Part shown: piece by piece, positions 54,545-63,895 of the stretch | Layout of the letters: each line of letters starts with the position of its first letter | Numbering within the stretch: the stretch's first letter is position 1 | NCBI GenBank assembly: GCA_902363535.1 | Contig: CABJAE010000008.1 | Coordinates: 1-64,000 of the forward strand | DNA: 64,000 nt | Reading direction: 5' to 3' | Origin: Peptoniphilaceae bacterium | GTDB lineage: Bacteria > Bacillota > Clostridia > Tissierellales > Peptoniphilaceae | Translations under genes and position numbers: made by a program | Notes under the pieces: generated by a model | The model's database searches: none | Told to the model about the DNA's origin: nothing | What the model saw: the letters and a program-made list of their open reading frames with translations, nothing else

Positions 54545-55884
54545 AATGCCTCCTTAATGACCGTGATTTTTCCGCCTTCAAAGCCCGGGATGTCTTTTCT
54601 CCCTTTAATCGCCTGAATCACTTCCTCCGTGATCCGCTCGCCATAGATTACGACGGGAATGCCCGGCGGATAGGGCGTGATGTTTTGTGCCGCCACGCGG
54701 CCTTTCGCCTCGTCAGTGGATACGATTTCCGTCTCCGTAAAAAAAGCTTCCCTGGGCCGAAAGACCGCCTCCGTTTCGGGATATATACCCTTTTCGAAGC
54801 CGCTTCCCTCTTCTTTTTTCGGAAGGGAGTGAATGGCGCGAATCAATCGGTCCACATCCTCGTCCTCGTGATAGGGAGACAAAATCGCCAGGGCGTAATA
54901 CCCGTCGCCCATTTCCAGGTAAACACCTTCCTCCGCCAAGAGAGACACCACGTCGTCGCCGCGGTATCCGGGCAGATGAAAGAGAAATTTCATGGGATCC
55001 TCGCAGGCCATAAAAGGCCCCCGCGCCTTTACGACGGTGAGCTGCGGCAGGTTTCTCTCAATCCGCGCCCGATGGCGTAGGAGCTTCTCCCAATCCAAAT
55101 CCTTCCCCGCCGCCACGGCGTATTCCGAAGACAACATAAGCAAATAAGAAGGTGAGGTGGAGAGAAAGAGGCCCATGCCCTTTAAAAGCTTCTTCTCGTC
55201 CACGTGCCCATTTATGTGCAGAAGCGCCGCCCCGGTCAGGGCCGCCATGGTCTTGTGCAGGGACTGCACCGTGTAGTCGGCGAAATTGACGGCGCTGAAA
55301 TCCGCTAAGGGCGTAAAGGCCCAGTGGGAGCCGTGGGCCTCGTCCACGATGAGGATCTTGTTCCGGGCATGGACGATGTCTGCGATTTCTTTCAGCTTCA
55401 GACCGCCGCCGAAGTAATCGGGGCTCGTCAAAAACACGGCGGCAATGGACGGGTCTTCGTCCAGGGCCCTCTCCACATCTGCGGGATCCACGCCGGAAAA
55501 CAGACCCGTGGACTCGTCCACATTTGCCGGCAAATAAGAAAGGTGAAGATCCAAGGTCACCGCCCCGTGAAAGAGGGACTGGTGGGAATTGCGCTGAATT
55601 AAAATCTTCTCCCCGGGCTTTAACGCGAGATAAAGGGCCAGCTTGATTCCCGTGGTGGATCCCGCGGGGACGATGACGCTTTTCTTCACGCCGTAAGCCG
55701 CGGCGATTTCCGCCTGAGCCTCGGCAATGGCCTCCGTGGGATTTAAAAGATTGTCCGCCCCGGTGACCTCCGTCCAATCGTCCTTAAAATTAAAATCAAA
55801 AGCCACCCGGCCCCTGTGCCCCGGCATGGCGAAATTCGCCCCGCCGCGAAGGCCTTTTACAGCTTCATACAAAGGCCTTTTCAT
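54541..55884 (-). CDS. Orn/Lys/Arg decarboxylase family protein (PLP enzyme)
   Basis: This 447-residue PLP enzyme resembles the YaaO/SpeA-like fold I decarboxylases. MPGHRGR at the N-terminus, ADNLLNPT, PAGSTTGIK, VDEAHGSHW and the PLP lysine in VQSLHKTMAAL are clear. The C-terminal decarboxylase domain is present. The substrate (arginine, lysine or ornithine) cannot be set. The start ATG 55884 overlaps the radical SAM stop (TAATG); the frame stays open 149 codons further upstream but only as a shadow of that gene. Confidence 0.92.
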   Translation of the reverse strand: MKRPLYEAVKGLRGGANFAMPGHRGRVAFDFNFKDDWTEVTGADNLLNPTEAIAEAQAEIAAAYGVKKSVIVPAGSTTGIKLALYLALKPGEKILIQRNSHQSLFHGAVTLDLHLSYLPANVDESTGLFSGVDPADVERALDEDPSIAAVFLTSPDYFGGGLKLKEIADIVHARNKILIVDEAHGSHWAFTPLADFSAVNFADYTVQSLHKTMAALTGAALLHINGHVDEKKLLKGMGLFLSTSPSYLLMLSSEYAVAAGKDLDWEKLLRHRARIERNLPQLTVVKARGPFMACEDPMKFLFHLPGYRGDDVVSLLAEEGVYLEMGDGYYALAILSPYHEDEDVDRLIRAIHSLPKKEEGSGFEKGIYPETEAVFRPREAFFTETEIVSTDEAKGRVAAQNITPYPPGIPVVIYGERITEEVIQAIKGRKDIPGFEGGKITVIKEAL

Positions 55885-56762
55885 TAATAACCGTAGCGTT
55901 GCAACCGCGCGTTTTTCTGTTCTTCCGTCATGCTGTCGTAGACCGCCCGAAGCTTTCTCAGCATCTCTTCTTTTTCCGAGAAGCGGCCGATGACCGGCGC
56001 CGTATTGTAGGCGTGAACGCCGAAAAACAGTGCTCGCGGGTTGAGGTCCAAATGTTCTAAAAGGTGGATTTCCTCGAGAAGAATGTCCCCTTCCGTCAGA
56101 GGCACGAAATCCCCTCGCGCCACTTCTTCCGCAAGCTCCGTGCCCGCGTGGACCGAGGTAGTCAGGGGCGAGACACTCAAGGGCCGATGCTTGTTTAAAA
56201 GCGCCGCCGTTTCCTCGGCGTGGGCAAAGCTGTCTTCCTTGCCGGCGATGCCGGACATGACCATGCAGATCCAGTCGATGCCCGCTTCTTCCAACTTGGC
56301 CAGTTCGCGGTACTCGTCTTCCTGGGTGCAACCTTTTTTAATGCGCTTTAATGTGGGATCGTGGGCCGTTTCGATGCCGATGTACAATTGATTGTACCCG
56401 GCCTTTCTCAGCCGCTTCAAATCTTCCACAGTTTTGTTTTTGATGTCGAAAATCGACGCGTAGCAGGTAATGGTCTCGATATTGGGCAGGTACTCGTAAA
56501 TCCAATCGGCGATTTCCAGAAGGTAGTCCGTGTCCAAAATAAAGGGATCGCCGTTTAAGAGAAAGATGCGGTCCAGGCGATCGGCATAAGGCGAAAGCTC
56601 TTGAAGATCCGCAATTACCTGCTCCTTCGGCGCCTTTCTGAAACTCACGTCCTTATACATGGCACAGTAGGTGCATTCGTTATGGGAACAGCCCACCGTC
56701 ACTTCCAATAGGGGGCTGTATGCCTCTCTCGGCGGGCGAAATGTCTGTCCTGTGTAGTGCAT
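55884..56762 (-). CDS. Radical SAM protein
   Basis: This 292-residue enzyme binds a 4Fe-4S cluster through the CSHNECTYC motif (Cx4Cx2C), with GDPF and YIGIET typical of the barrel. The TVGCSHN subgroup is widespread in Firmicutes and mostly uncharacterised. ATG 56762 follows GGAAAGGA; a start 13 codons earlier is less likely. Overlap with the decarboxylase gene suggests related roles, but no substrate is evident. Confidence 0.9.
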   Translation of the reverse strand: MHYTGQTFRPPREAYSPLLEVTVGCSHNECTYCAMYKDVSFRKAPKEQVIADLQELSPYADRLDRIFLLNGDPFILDTDYLLEIADWIYEYLPNIETITCYASIFDIKNKTVEDLKRLRKAGYNQLYIGIETAHDPTLKRIKKGCTQEDEYRELAKLEEAGIDWICMVMSGIAGKEDSFAHAEETAALLNKHRPLSVSPLTTSVHAGTELAEEVARGDFVPLTEGDILLEEIHLLEHLDLNPRALFFGVHAYNTAPVIGRFSEKEEMLRKLRAVYDSMTEEQKNARLQRYGY

Positions 56763-56903
56763 AATATCTTCCTTTCCCTTTCTACAATTCTGTGTTTCCA
56801 TTCACTATATCATGAAAGCCCATTGACTAAAACAAAAAAGCGGCCCGAGCGGCTCACTAAATGCAAATCTTATAAGAGCCAGTGTAGGGAATCCTTAGAT
56901 GGC

Positions 56904-56947
56904 AAGAGAAAAGGCTATGAACTTGAATGCTCATAGCCTTTTCTCTT
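56904..56947. terminator. Bidirectional terminator at the edge of island 3
   Basis: AAGAGAAAAGGCTATGA and TCATAGCCTTTTCTCTT pair perfectly around a ten-base loop. It follows the permease gene stop on the minus strand. Confidence 0.92.
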
Positions 56948-56968
56948 GCTAACACAACATGAATGATT

Positions 56969-59449
56969 CTATTCTAAACTTTTAATTCTACCTACAAGAC
57001 TGTTTTGACTATGCTTTTCATAAAACTTACAAGTAAATATTATTCCAATGATTATATTCGCAAAGTTCACAAGAATAAGAGGTCTAATCACAAATCTAAA
57101 GGATGTCCACTTCGTCTGTTCCATAAAATCTATCAAGATATATTGATCAACAAGAAGCATAATAATAAAAGAACATACTAAGCCACAAAAAGAATAAATC
57201 AAATTCTTTTTCACTAAATATATTTTGATGTTTTTCTTTGTCATTCCAATTGCTTCAAGGATTGATAGGTTCACCATGTTTCTCAATATTTCAGTCGCAA
57301 TAACATTAATAAAGTTCAATACAGATATTAAGAACAACACGATTGATAAACTGTAGCCGGCAAATTCTATTAGATTTTTGAATTCCATTGTAGATTTGAT
57401 CTGAAGATTTCTTGAATCGTAGGAAAATCCTGGTTCATTTTCAAAAGATTTTAACAGCTTATCAAAATTCTCCTTTTCACTCTTTTCTACATCAAATCCA
57501 TAGGACATGATGCTTTTATCACCTGTGAGTTTTTTATACTCATTCGGATTCATATAAATATACTCCAAGCCTAAAGTAGTACTTGACTCGTCATTTACAT
57601 CTTCCTTAATTACAGGAAAATATCTTAATCCATTTGAAAAATTATATTCAACCTTGCCCATCACTTGGACTTCTTTTACCTTGTTTTTTACATTGATTTT
57701 TATTTTATCGCCAGTTTTAAATGCGGATTTTTTATCTCCATATTCTCCAAGCATGACATAATTCCCGGTTTGCCATTTATCTTTATCGAAGTCCCCCTCT
57801 GTAATTTTTTGTTTGTTTATTAGAAACTCATCTATACCAAATAGAATTGGAGCAATTCTATGATCTTCTATTTTAATATCTGGATACGTGTGCTCATAAC
57901 CATAATAGTATAATGCTCCCCCACCTTTATAACCTTTATGGTTTTCTATCTCATCAATAAACTTTTCGTTAATTCCATCCTCACTTCCTGAGTACATATA
58001 CCTAAAATATTTTGGGCTTGCTATATTATAGTCTGTTGCAATGACATCAGAAACGCCCTTTTCTAAATCAATATTTCCAGTATAGGTTAACACACTGTTT
58101 AGAATAACTGCCGAAAGGCTAATGGAAAGTACAATCGACACAAATCTAAATTTATTGGAAAATACCTGTCTTCTAGCAAGCTTGCCTAGAGTAATATTCT
58201 CGCTTTTATATTTCTTTTTTATTGTGGTTTCATTGTATCTGCTGGCTTCTATTGGAGAAACTTTGGCTGCATACCTTGCAGGCCTCATAACCGATAGAAA
58301 TACTGTAAGCAAAGTAAAGGCTGTCGAAAATAAGATAATTAAGATTATTACAATGAGCGATAATTTTACATCCGTTAGCATCTCATTATTGGCAAATATT
58401 TTATTTAAAATGATTTTCCCGATAGAAATTCCTACTATATCTCCAACTATTATTGCTGGAAGGGAGGTTGCTAAAGACTCTAGATGAATAAGTTTTTTGA
58501 TTTGCGGCCTTGTCATTCCAATTGTTTTTAAAAGTCCCAGAAGTTTAATATCTTCATTAACGGATATCTTAAAAATATTGTTTATAATTAAGTATCCTGC
58601 GACCATTACCAAAATTAAAAAAGCTAAGAAGGGTAGAAATGTTTTAAAATCAAAACTAGAATCACCAGATAAAAGATATGCAAAGTTAACACCAATTCTT
58701 ATTTCCTTATCTGATAAATGCCCGGGATTATCTGCCACCTTATAACCATTTCTCTCTGCAATGTTTAAAAGCTTATCTCTTATCATAAAGGAATTCTTTA
58801 GCATTACCTCCACATCTTTATTATTTTCTGGAAGAGATAATTTATCTACATACGCTTTTGATAAATAGATTTGTCCTACACCAACATTGGAGTCAATAGG
58901 ATTTTGGAAAGTCCCCGATATAATAAATTTATCACTTTTCTTTTCGATAATTTCTCCTGTGTAAGGTCTTTCTATATTGAAAGGAACTTCTATCTCTTCA
59001 CCAATTTCACCCTGATAACCTAACTTTTTTGCAGTTGCCAAATCTATAAATACGTCGTTTTCTTTTTCAGGAAATTTCCCTTTAACTTTTTCTATTAGTG
59101 ACCACTCAAATCCATTGTTATCTATATAGGATAGTTCTGCACTTATTTTTTCATCATCAAGAATACCAACTTTCTCTCTTATTGAAAATTCCTTTATGTC
59201 TTTATCCTTGGATAAAATACTTATGTCTTTGTCAGAAAGTTCTTTAAAAGAGCCATGGCTGATTGTTCCAATAGTTTTCATCGTTTGAGTTTCCATGCTT
59301 TTTCCTAACCCTAAGGCTACTGAAAATAGGCTCGTAAATAGTATAGAAGTTAAGGCAATGGCTAATAAGAGTATATTTCTCCTACTTTTATTCGCATTTA
59401 AAATACTTTTTGCAAGACGCCTTATATAAGCCTTATTGTTGACTTTCAT
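56969..59449 (-). CDS. FtsX-like ABC transporter permease (island 3)
   Basis: This protein of about 826 residues has an N-terminal helix, a large extracellular domain (about 60-265), three helices with an FtsX motif (about 270-400), a second extracellular region and C-terminal helices. The layout resembles permeases that handle peptide antibiotics or lantibiotics. ATG 59449 is behind GGTGGG; the gene overlaps the ATPase gene by 17 bases. AT-rich codon use differs from the core. The ligand is unknown. Confidence 0.85.
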   Translation of the reverse strand: MKVNNKAYIRRLAKSILNANKSRRNILLLAIALTSILFTSLFSVALGLGKSMETQTMKTIGTISHGSFKELSDKDISILSKDKDIKEFSIREKVGILDDEKISAELSYIDNNGFEWSLIEKVKGKFPEKENDVFIDLATAKKLGYQGEIGEEIEVPFNIERPYTGEIIEKKSDKFIISGTFQNPIDSNVGVGQIYLSKAYVDKLSLPENNKDVEVMLKNSFMIRDKLLNIAERNGYKVADNPGHLSDKEIRIGVNFAYLLSGDSSFDFKTFLPFLAFLILVMVAGYLIINNIFKISVNEDIKLLGLLKTIGMTRPQIKKLIHLESLATSLPAIIVGDIVGISIGKIILNKIFANNEMLTDVKLSLIVIILIILFSTAFTLLTVFLSVMRPARYAAKVSPIEASRYNETTIKKKYKSENITLGKLARRQVFSNKFRFVSIVLSISLSAVILNSVLTYTGNIDLEKGVSDVIATDYNIASPKYFRYMYSGSEDGINEKFIDEIENHKGYKGGGALYYYGYEHTYPDIKIEDHRIAPILFGIDEFLINKQKITEGDFDKDKWQTGNYVMLGEYGDKKSAFKTGDKIKINVKNKVKEVQVMGKVEYNFSNGLRYFPVIKEDVNDESSTTLGLEYIYMNPNEYKKLTGDKSIMSYGFDVEKSEKENFDKLLKSFENEPGFSYDSRNLQIKSTMEFKNLIEFAGYSLSIVLFLISVLNFINVIATEILRNMVNLSILEAIGMTKKNIKIYLVKKNLIYSFCGLVCSFIIMLLVDQYILIDFMEQTKWTSFRFVIRPLILVNFANIIIGIIFTCKFYEKHSQNSLVGRIKSLE

Positions 59450-60110
59450 TTTTTCCCACCAGCTTTCCATCTTCTATCCTTATAGTTTTTTCTGCAGCTT
59501 GAGCGACGGCATCATCGTGAGTAATCATAAGAATAGTATTTCCAAGCTCTTTATTAATCTTTTTTAGTAAGTAAACAACTTGGGAAGAAGATTTTGAATC
59601 CAAATTTCCTGTAGGTTCGTCAGCTAGAATTAAAGATGGTTTGGTAACCAAGGCTCTTGCTATGGCAACCCTTTGTTGCTGTCCACCAGATAATTCATTA
59701 GGCATTTTATATTTTTGATCACTTATTTCTAGAATGTCTATTACGGAATCAACATATCTCTTATCCACTTTGTCCCCATCAAGACCAAAGGGAATAATTA
59801 TATTCTCATATACATTTAGCATGGGCAAGAGATTATATGCCTGAAAGACAAAACCAATATTTCTTCTTCTAAAAATGGTTCTCTCATCATCTTTCAATGC
59901 ATAAATGTCGGTATCATCAATTAAAACTTTTCCGCTTGTAGGATAATCAAGTCCCCCCAGTAAATGTAAAAGAGTTGATTTGCCAGATCCTGATGCTCCG
60001 ATTATAGAAATAAATTCTCCCTTATTTACATCGAAAGTTACTCCATCAAGAGCTTTCACCTCAACATCATTTGTTTTATAAAATCTTTTTAAATTTTCTA
60101 CTTTTAACAT
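59433..60110 (-). CDS. ABC transporter ATPase (MacB/LolD-like, island 3)
   Basis: This 225-residue ATPase has [31 protein letters not shown] and an H-loop in LMITHDD. TGNLD is typical of ATPases partnered with FtsX-type permeases. ATG 60110 follows AGAGGTG. A separate promoter region with repeated CTTAC boxes (60148-60186) lies upstream. Confidence 0.92.
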   Translation of the reverse strand: MLKVENLKRFYKTNDVEVKALDGVTFDVNKGEFISIIGASGSGKSTLLHLLGGLDYPTSGKVLIDDTDIYALKDDERTIFRRRNIGFVFQAYNLLPMLNVYENIIIPFGLDGDKVDKRYVDSVIDILEISDQKYKMPNELSGGQQQRVAIARALVTKPSLILADEPTGNLDSKSSSQVVYLLKKINKELGNTILMITHDDAVAQAAEKTIRIEDGKLVGKNESQQ

Positions 60111-60147
60111 ATATGTCACCTCTTTACATTTAATATAACATTCCTGT

Positions 60148-60186
60148 CTTACAAAGTACTTACAAGACTTCTTACTGTTTTGTAAG
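60148..60186 (-). promoter_or_regulatory. Repeated response-regulator-like boxes before the ABC genes
   Basis: CTTACAAAG at 60148, CTTACAAGA at 60159 and CTTAC at 60171 (spaced 11-12 bases, one helix turn), plus an inverted GTAAG at 60182. On the transcribed strand they lie upstream of TATATT (near 60135), where an activator of the OmpR family would bind. Confidence 0.55.
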
Positions 60187-60187
60187 A

Positions 60188-60215
60188 TAAAAAAGACTTC
60201 TCACAAGGGGAAGTC
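60188..60215 (-). terminator. Terminator overlapping the histidine-kinase stop codon
   Basis: GACTTC and GAAGTC pair across the end of the gene and are followed on the minus strand by TTTTTTA. Confidence 0.75.
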
Positions 60216-61073
60216 TACTGAAAGTTTTATTCTATTTTCGTTCAATGATGCTTTTACATTGCCACCATGTTTTTCTATAATTTCTCTGGCTATATAAAGA
60301 CCTAAACCCAAACCGTCCTTGGAAACTGAATTTTTGCCCCTATAAAACCTTTCAAATATTTTTGGCAAAGCTTCTTCTGATACGTCTTGGCACTCATTCT
60401 CTATGTCTATATTGTAATTCAGGTAAGATTTATAAACTGAAATAGTGATAGTAGACCCATTTGGCGAGTATTTTATGGCATTATCTATTAGATTATGGAT
60501 TGCTTCTTTAAGCCATCTTTCGTCTATATCAAAAATTAAGTCTTCATCTTTCAAAATAACTCTTATATTTTTTTCCGATAAGATGGTTGCAAACTCTTCT
60601 AAAACCTCTTTTACTACGTCTTTTAGATTTACTGGACTTATTTGTAGTCCAATAATGTCAGTTTCAAGTCTAGAAGATTTTACAAGAGTATCGATTAAAA
60701 ATTTTAGTTTCTCTAACTCATATTTTATAATTTCAATATACTCATCTTTTGGATCTTCTTCTAAGAGACTCATGTATAGAGAAAGGTTGGCGATTGGCGT
60801 CTTGGTTTGATGAGATATGTCTGCTATTAAATCTCTTGTTTTATTTTTTTCTGCATTTATTTTCGCTTCTTTTATTTGGCTGGCATATAAGAATTTAATG
60901 AGTTTTGATTTAATTTTAGATAATTCTTTTTCATCAAATTCAGTAGTTTCTAAATCTCCGGCTAAAGCCTTGTCAATATAAGCTGAAAATTCACGCATTT
61001 CATTTCTCAAGACGATGTATTTAAATGCAAGAATTCCAATTATAATTACTAGAATACTTATTAATAATTCCAT
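60201..61073 (-). CDS. Sensor histidine kinase (island 3)
   Basis: This 290-residue kinase has a single clear N-terminal membrane helix (residues 3-20) and almost no extracellular part. The phospho-accepting histidine is in DISHQTKTPIANL, and the ATPase domain has NLIDNAIKYSP and DGLGLGLYIAREI. Short sensors of this sort often rely on a partner transporter to detect their signal. It overlaps the response regulator gene by 13 bases. Confidence 0.92.
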   Translation of the reverse strand: MELLISILVIIIGILAFKYIVLRNEMREFSAYIDKALAGDLETTEFDEKELSKIKSKLIKFLYASQIKEAKINAEKNKTRDLIADISHQTKTPIANLSLYMSLLEEDPKDEYIEIIKYELEKLKFLIDTLVKSSRLETDIIGLQISPVNLKDVVKEVLEEFATILSEKNIRVILKDEDLIFDIDERWLKEAIHNLIDNAIKYSPNGSTITISVYKSYLNYNIDIENECQDVSEEALPKIFERFYRGKNSVSKDGLGLGLYIAREIIEKHGGNVKASLNENRIKLSVDFPL

Positions 61074-61714
61074 TTATAGCCAACTCCAAAGACTGTATCT
61101 ATAGGGTCATAAGGTTTTAATTTGTTTCTGATTCTAGAAATATTGACACTCAATGTATTTTGATCAATAAATTCATCATCTGTTCCCCAAACAAAATCAA
61201 ATAGCAATTCCTTAGTTATAACTTGAGACTTGTTTTTTATTAGATAGTACAACAGTTTTGTCTCGGTCCTTGTGAAATCTATGTTTTTATTACCTACATA
61301 GAAAATATTTTTATTGAAATCAAAGTCTAGACCCTCTTTCTTATAAAGATTTAAATCACAAGACACTATTTTTTCAAAGGCTCTTTTTATCTTTGCTTCT
61401 AGGATTCCTAGAGAAAAAGGTTTGGTTAAATAGTCGTCTGCCCCTAAATTTATGGCTGAAATGATATATGCTTCTAAATCTATAGCTGATAAAACTATAA
61501 TAGGAATTGACGAACCTTGTCTCGTGTATTCTATTATTTCAAGTCCATCTCCATCCGGCAAATTCATATCAAGTAAAATCAAATCGGTATCATCAATAAA
61601 AGTTTTGGCTTCACTCATTGTGCTTACAGAGAAAACCTCATAGTCCTTATTCAAAGCGATTGAGAGACCTTTATTTAAATTTTTATCATCTTCGATTATT
61701 AGTATCTTTTTCAT
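61061..61714 (-). CDS. OmpR-family response regulator (island 3)
   Basis: This 217-residue regulator has a receiver domain (KKILIIEDDKNL, phosphorylated aspartate in LDMNLPDGDG) and a winged-helix output domain (about 125-217, ending RIRNKLKPYDPIDTVFGVGY). ATG 61714 is chosen over one eight codons upstream. Its likely target is the repeat array before the ABC genes. The upstream 150 bases hold a TATAAT (61744-61749, minus) and no gene. Confidence 0.93.
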   Translation of the reverse strand: MKKILIIEDDKNLNKGLSIALNKDYEVFSVSTMSEAKTFIDDTDLILLDMNLPDGDGLEIIEYTRQGSSIPIIVLSAIDLEAYIISAINLGADDYLTKPFSLGILEAKIKRAFEKIVSCDLNLYKKEGLDFDFNKNIFYVGNKNIDFTRTETKLLYYLIKNKSQVITKELLFDFVWGTDDEFIDQNTLSVNISRIRNKLKPYDPIDTVFGVGYKWNY

Positions 61715-61888
61715 GCCTTTTACCACCATATTCCACATCCATTATTATAAATTTTATATCGAACTCTTAAAAAATCGACACAAAGATAAATACCTTCATG
61801 CCGTTTAAATATTATAGGATGAAGTCTTTCATTAAAAGGATCTAAAACCGCCTTGTTATCTTGTCATCTTTCATCTGAAGAAGACATG

Positions 61889-62650
61889 CTATTCATTTTT
61901 GCCCATAAGGACGTAAGGCAGTGCCACGAGAAACACGCCGCCTAAAATATTTCCCAAGGTGACGGTTAAAAGATTATACATATAAGCCCCTGCGGTCATG
62001 GCCGTGTGCGGTGCGAGAAAATCCAAAGTGAGCAAGGTCATATTGGCGACGGAGTGTTCGAAGCCTGCCGTGAAGAAGATGACGATGATCCAGAAGATCA
62101 TAATCAGTTTCCCCGACTCCGAGGCCATTTTTATGGAGCACCACACGCCGAGGCATACGAGCATATTACATAATGCGGCGCGAAGAAGCAGCGCACCGAA
62201 GGGAATGCTCACCTTTGCCGCAGCCGCCTTCGCCACCGTCTCGCAAAAAGCCTCGGTCATGAGCCCGGTGCGGGAAAAAATCCAGGCGAGAAGAATGCTT
62301 CCCAGCCAATTGCCCGCATAGCAAATCAGCCAGAGCTTCAGCACCTCCTTGGCCGACACGGTTTTTTTCAAAAAGCCCGTGGCCATAATCATGTTGTTGC
62401 CCGTAAAAAGCTCCGCCCCGGCCATAACGACCAAACTCAAGGCACAGGCGAAGGACATGCCCATGAAGAGCTTCATGAGAGGCAAGGAGCCCATGGAGCC
62501 AATGGTAAAGGAAAGCAAAATACCGAAACCGATGTACATGCCCGCCATAAGGGATGAGACGAAATAGCCGCCGGGATTTTCCCTTAAAAAGCGAACCTTG
62601 TCCGCCGCCGCTTGCCCGACGCGGTCGACTTCATTTTTAAACATAAACAC
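61889..62650 (-). CDS. Formate/nitrite transporter family channel
   Basis: This 253-residue membrane protein has six helices and FNT hallmarks: GMYIGFGILLSFTIG, LFTGNNMIMA and NMLVCLGVWCSIKMA. It would move formate, nitrite, hydrosulfide or a similar small anion. GGAGGTG precedes the start. It is a single-gene unit flanked by island 3 and the ABC permease operon. No pyruvate-formate lyase gene is in view to settle the substrate. Confidence 0.92.
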   Translation of the reverse strand: MFMFKNEVDRVGQAAADKVRFLRENPGGYFVSSLMAGMYIGFGILLSFTIGSMGSLPLMKLFMGMSFACALSLVVMAGAELFTGNNMIMATGFLKKTVSAKEVLKLWLICYAGNWLGSILLAWIFSRTGLMTEAFCETVAKAAAAKVSIPFGALLLRAALCNMLVCLGVWCSIKMASESGKLIMIFWIIVIFFTAGFEHSVANMTLLTLDFLAPHTAMTAGAYMYNLLTVTLGNILGGVFLVALPYVLMGKNE

Positions 62651-62712
62651 CTCCTACAAAAACCAATCCTTTTTCGATGCTATTTATTTTACCACCTCTT
62701 GCGATCAAAATG

Positions 62713-62736
62713 AAAAGAGACCCTTTCGAGTCTCTT
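62713..62736 (-). terminator. Terminator of the ABC permease operon
   Basis: AAGAGAC and GTCTCTT pair and a T-run follows on the minus strand, just after the stop at 62744. Confidence 0.78.
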
Positions 62737-62743
62737 AATCATG

Positions 62744-63895
62744 TTACGATGCCGCCGATTCACCGGATGTGGGTTCGCCGCCACCCAATGCCTCTCGCCT
62801 GTTTTCCTGACGCGCTTCTTCCGCTTGTTTCAGGCGGTTGTACGCGTGCATAATCAGGGCAACGGTTACGACGCCGTAGGAGATGAAGGTACGGAAGTAC
62901 TCGCCCATCATGGCGTCGCCGGTAAGGATCCGGCCGGCTTGGGGCAGGATAATAAACATTAAGTGGAACAGCATGGTTCCCAAAACGGCGTTGGGAATGG
63001 AGGCCCGCATAACACTGGCGCCGCCGACGAGGATGGAGGCCGCCGCGTAAAGGGCCGCTTGGTCTTGCCCGGCGTAGGTAGCCAGGGTACCGATGTTTTG
63101 CAGATAGATAATTTGCCCGTAGCACGCCAGTACCGTGGAGATGACGATGGATTGTACCCGCACTTTGTCGGAGTAGATCCCGGCATTTCTGGAAATGACT
63201 TGGTCCATGCCGACGGCCTTCATGTCGTGGCCCAGCTTGGTCTTTTTGAACCATACGATAAACACGCAGAGCAGGGCGATGATCAAAATCGTCACCACGG
63301 GGATGTCGATGTTGACGGACTGTTTCGCCGTCACGGGGAAATTAATGTTGTAGAGCAGAATGTTGTCGATGGCATGACCCGTCGTCAGGGTGATTGAGTT
63401 TTTAATCCCGTAGCCCTTCGACAAAATCATGGATTGATTGTGCATGGGCACAAGTGACCCGCACAGGTAGAGCAAAAAGAGCATGTACACGCCCAGCATA
63501 AAGAAGGCGAGCATCATGGAGGTGATCATTTCTCGACCTCGGGCACGGTTTAAGACGTGGCCGGAGAATTTACCCAGCATAATGGCGATGGGCGTTCCGA
63601 TTAATACGGCGACCAAGATACCTGCCGGGCCGGTGATGCCCCAGTCTTGGGCGAAGATCAGACCGATTTGGCCGCTCATGGCTCCCAAGGGGATACCGAA
63701 GTTGATCCCCATGCCGGCGATAATGGGAATAATAAGGGAAAGGACGAGGAAGGTGTTGCGCACCATGCGCTTGCCGATTTCCGACGTCACATAACTTAAG
63801 GGGGGCTTTGCGATCCATAAGCCGATGGCGATGATGATTGTAAAGAGAATCGGCACGGCGTATCGCGACAGCTTTGATGTAAAGGACTTATTCAT
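62744..63895 (-). CDS. ABC importer permease, BPD_transp_2 type (sugar/nucleoside)
   Basis: This 383-residue membrane protein has about eight to ten helices of the branched-chain/ribose type permease family. MGINFGIPLGAMSGQIGLI near the N-terminus and KLGHDMKAVGMDQVISRNAG (the EAA-like loop) are typical. The hydrophilic C-terminal tail rich in E, G and S is unusual. It overlaps another permease gene upstream by 8 bases, so it is one half of a heterodimeric pore. Substrate unknown. Confidence 0.85.
   Translation of the reverse strand: MNKSFTSKLSRYAVPILFTIIIAIGLWIAKPPLSYVTSEIGKRMVRNTFLVLSLIIPIIAGMGINFGIPLGAMSGQIGLIFAQDWGITGPAGILVAVLIGTPIAIMLGKFSGHVLNRARGREMITSMMLAFFMLGVYMLFLLYLCGSLVPMHNQSMILSKGYGIKNSITLTTGHAIDNILLYNINFPVTAKQSVNIDIPVVTILIIALLCVFIVWFKKTKLGHDMKAVGMDQVISRNAGIYSDKVRVQSIVISTVLACYGQIIYLQNIGTLATYAGQDQAALYAAASILVGGASVMRASIPNAVLGTMLFHLMFIILPQAGRILTGDAMMGEYFRTFISYGVVTVALIMHAYNRLKQAEEARQENRREALGGGEPTSGESAAS

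Noticed and set aside
55885..56331. A 149-codon upstream extension of the decarboxylase
   Set aside because: It lies fully inside the radical SAM gene, is arginine/glycine-rich shadow sequence, and the family start at MKRPLYEAV is natural.
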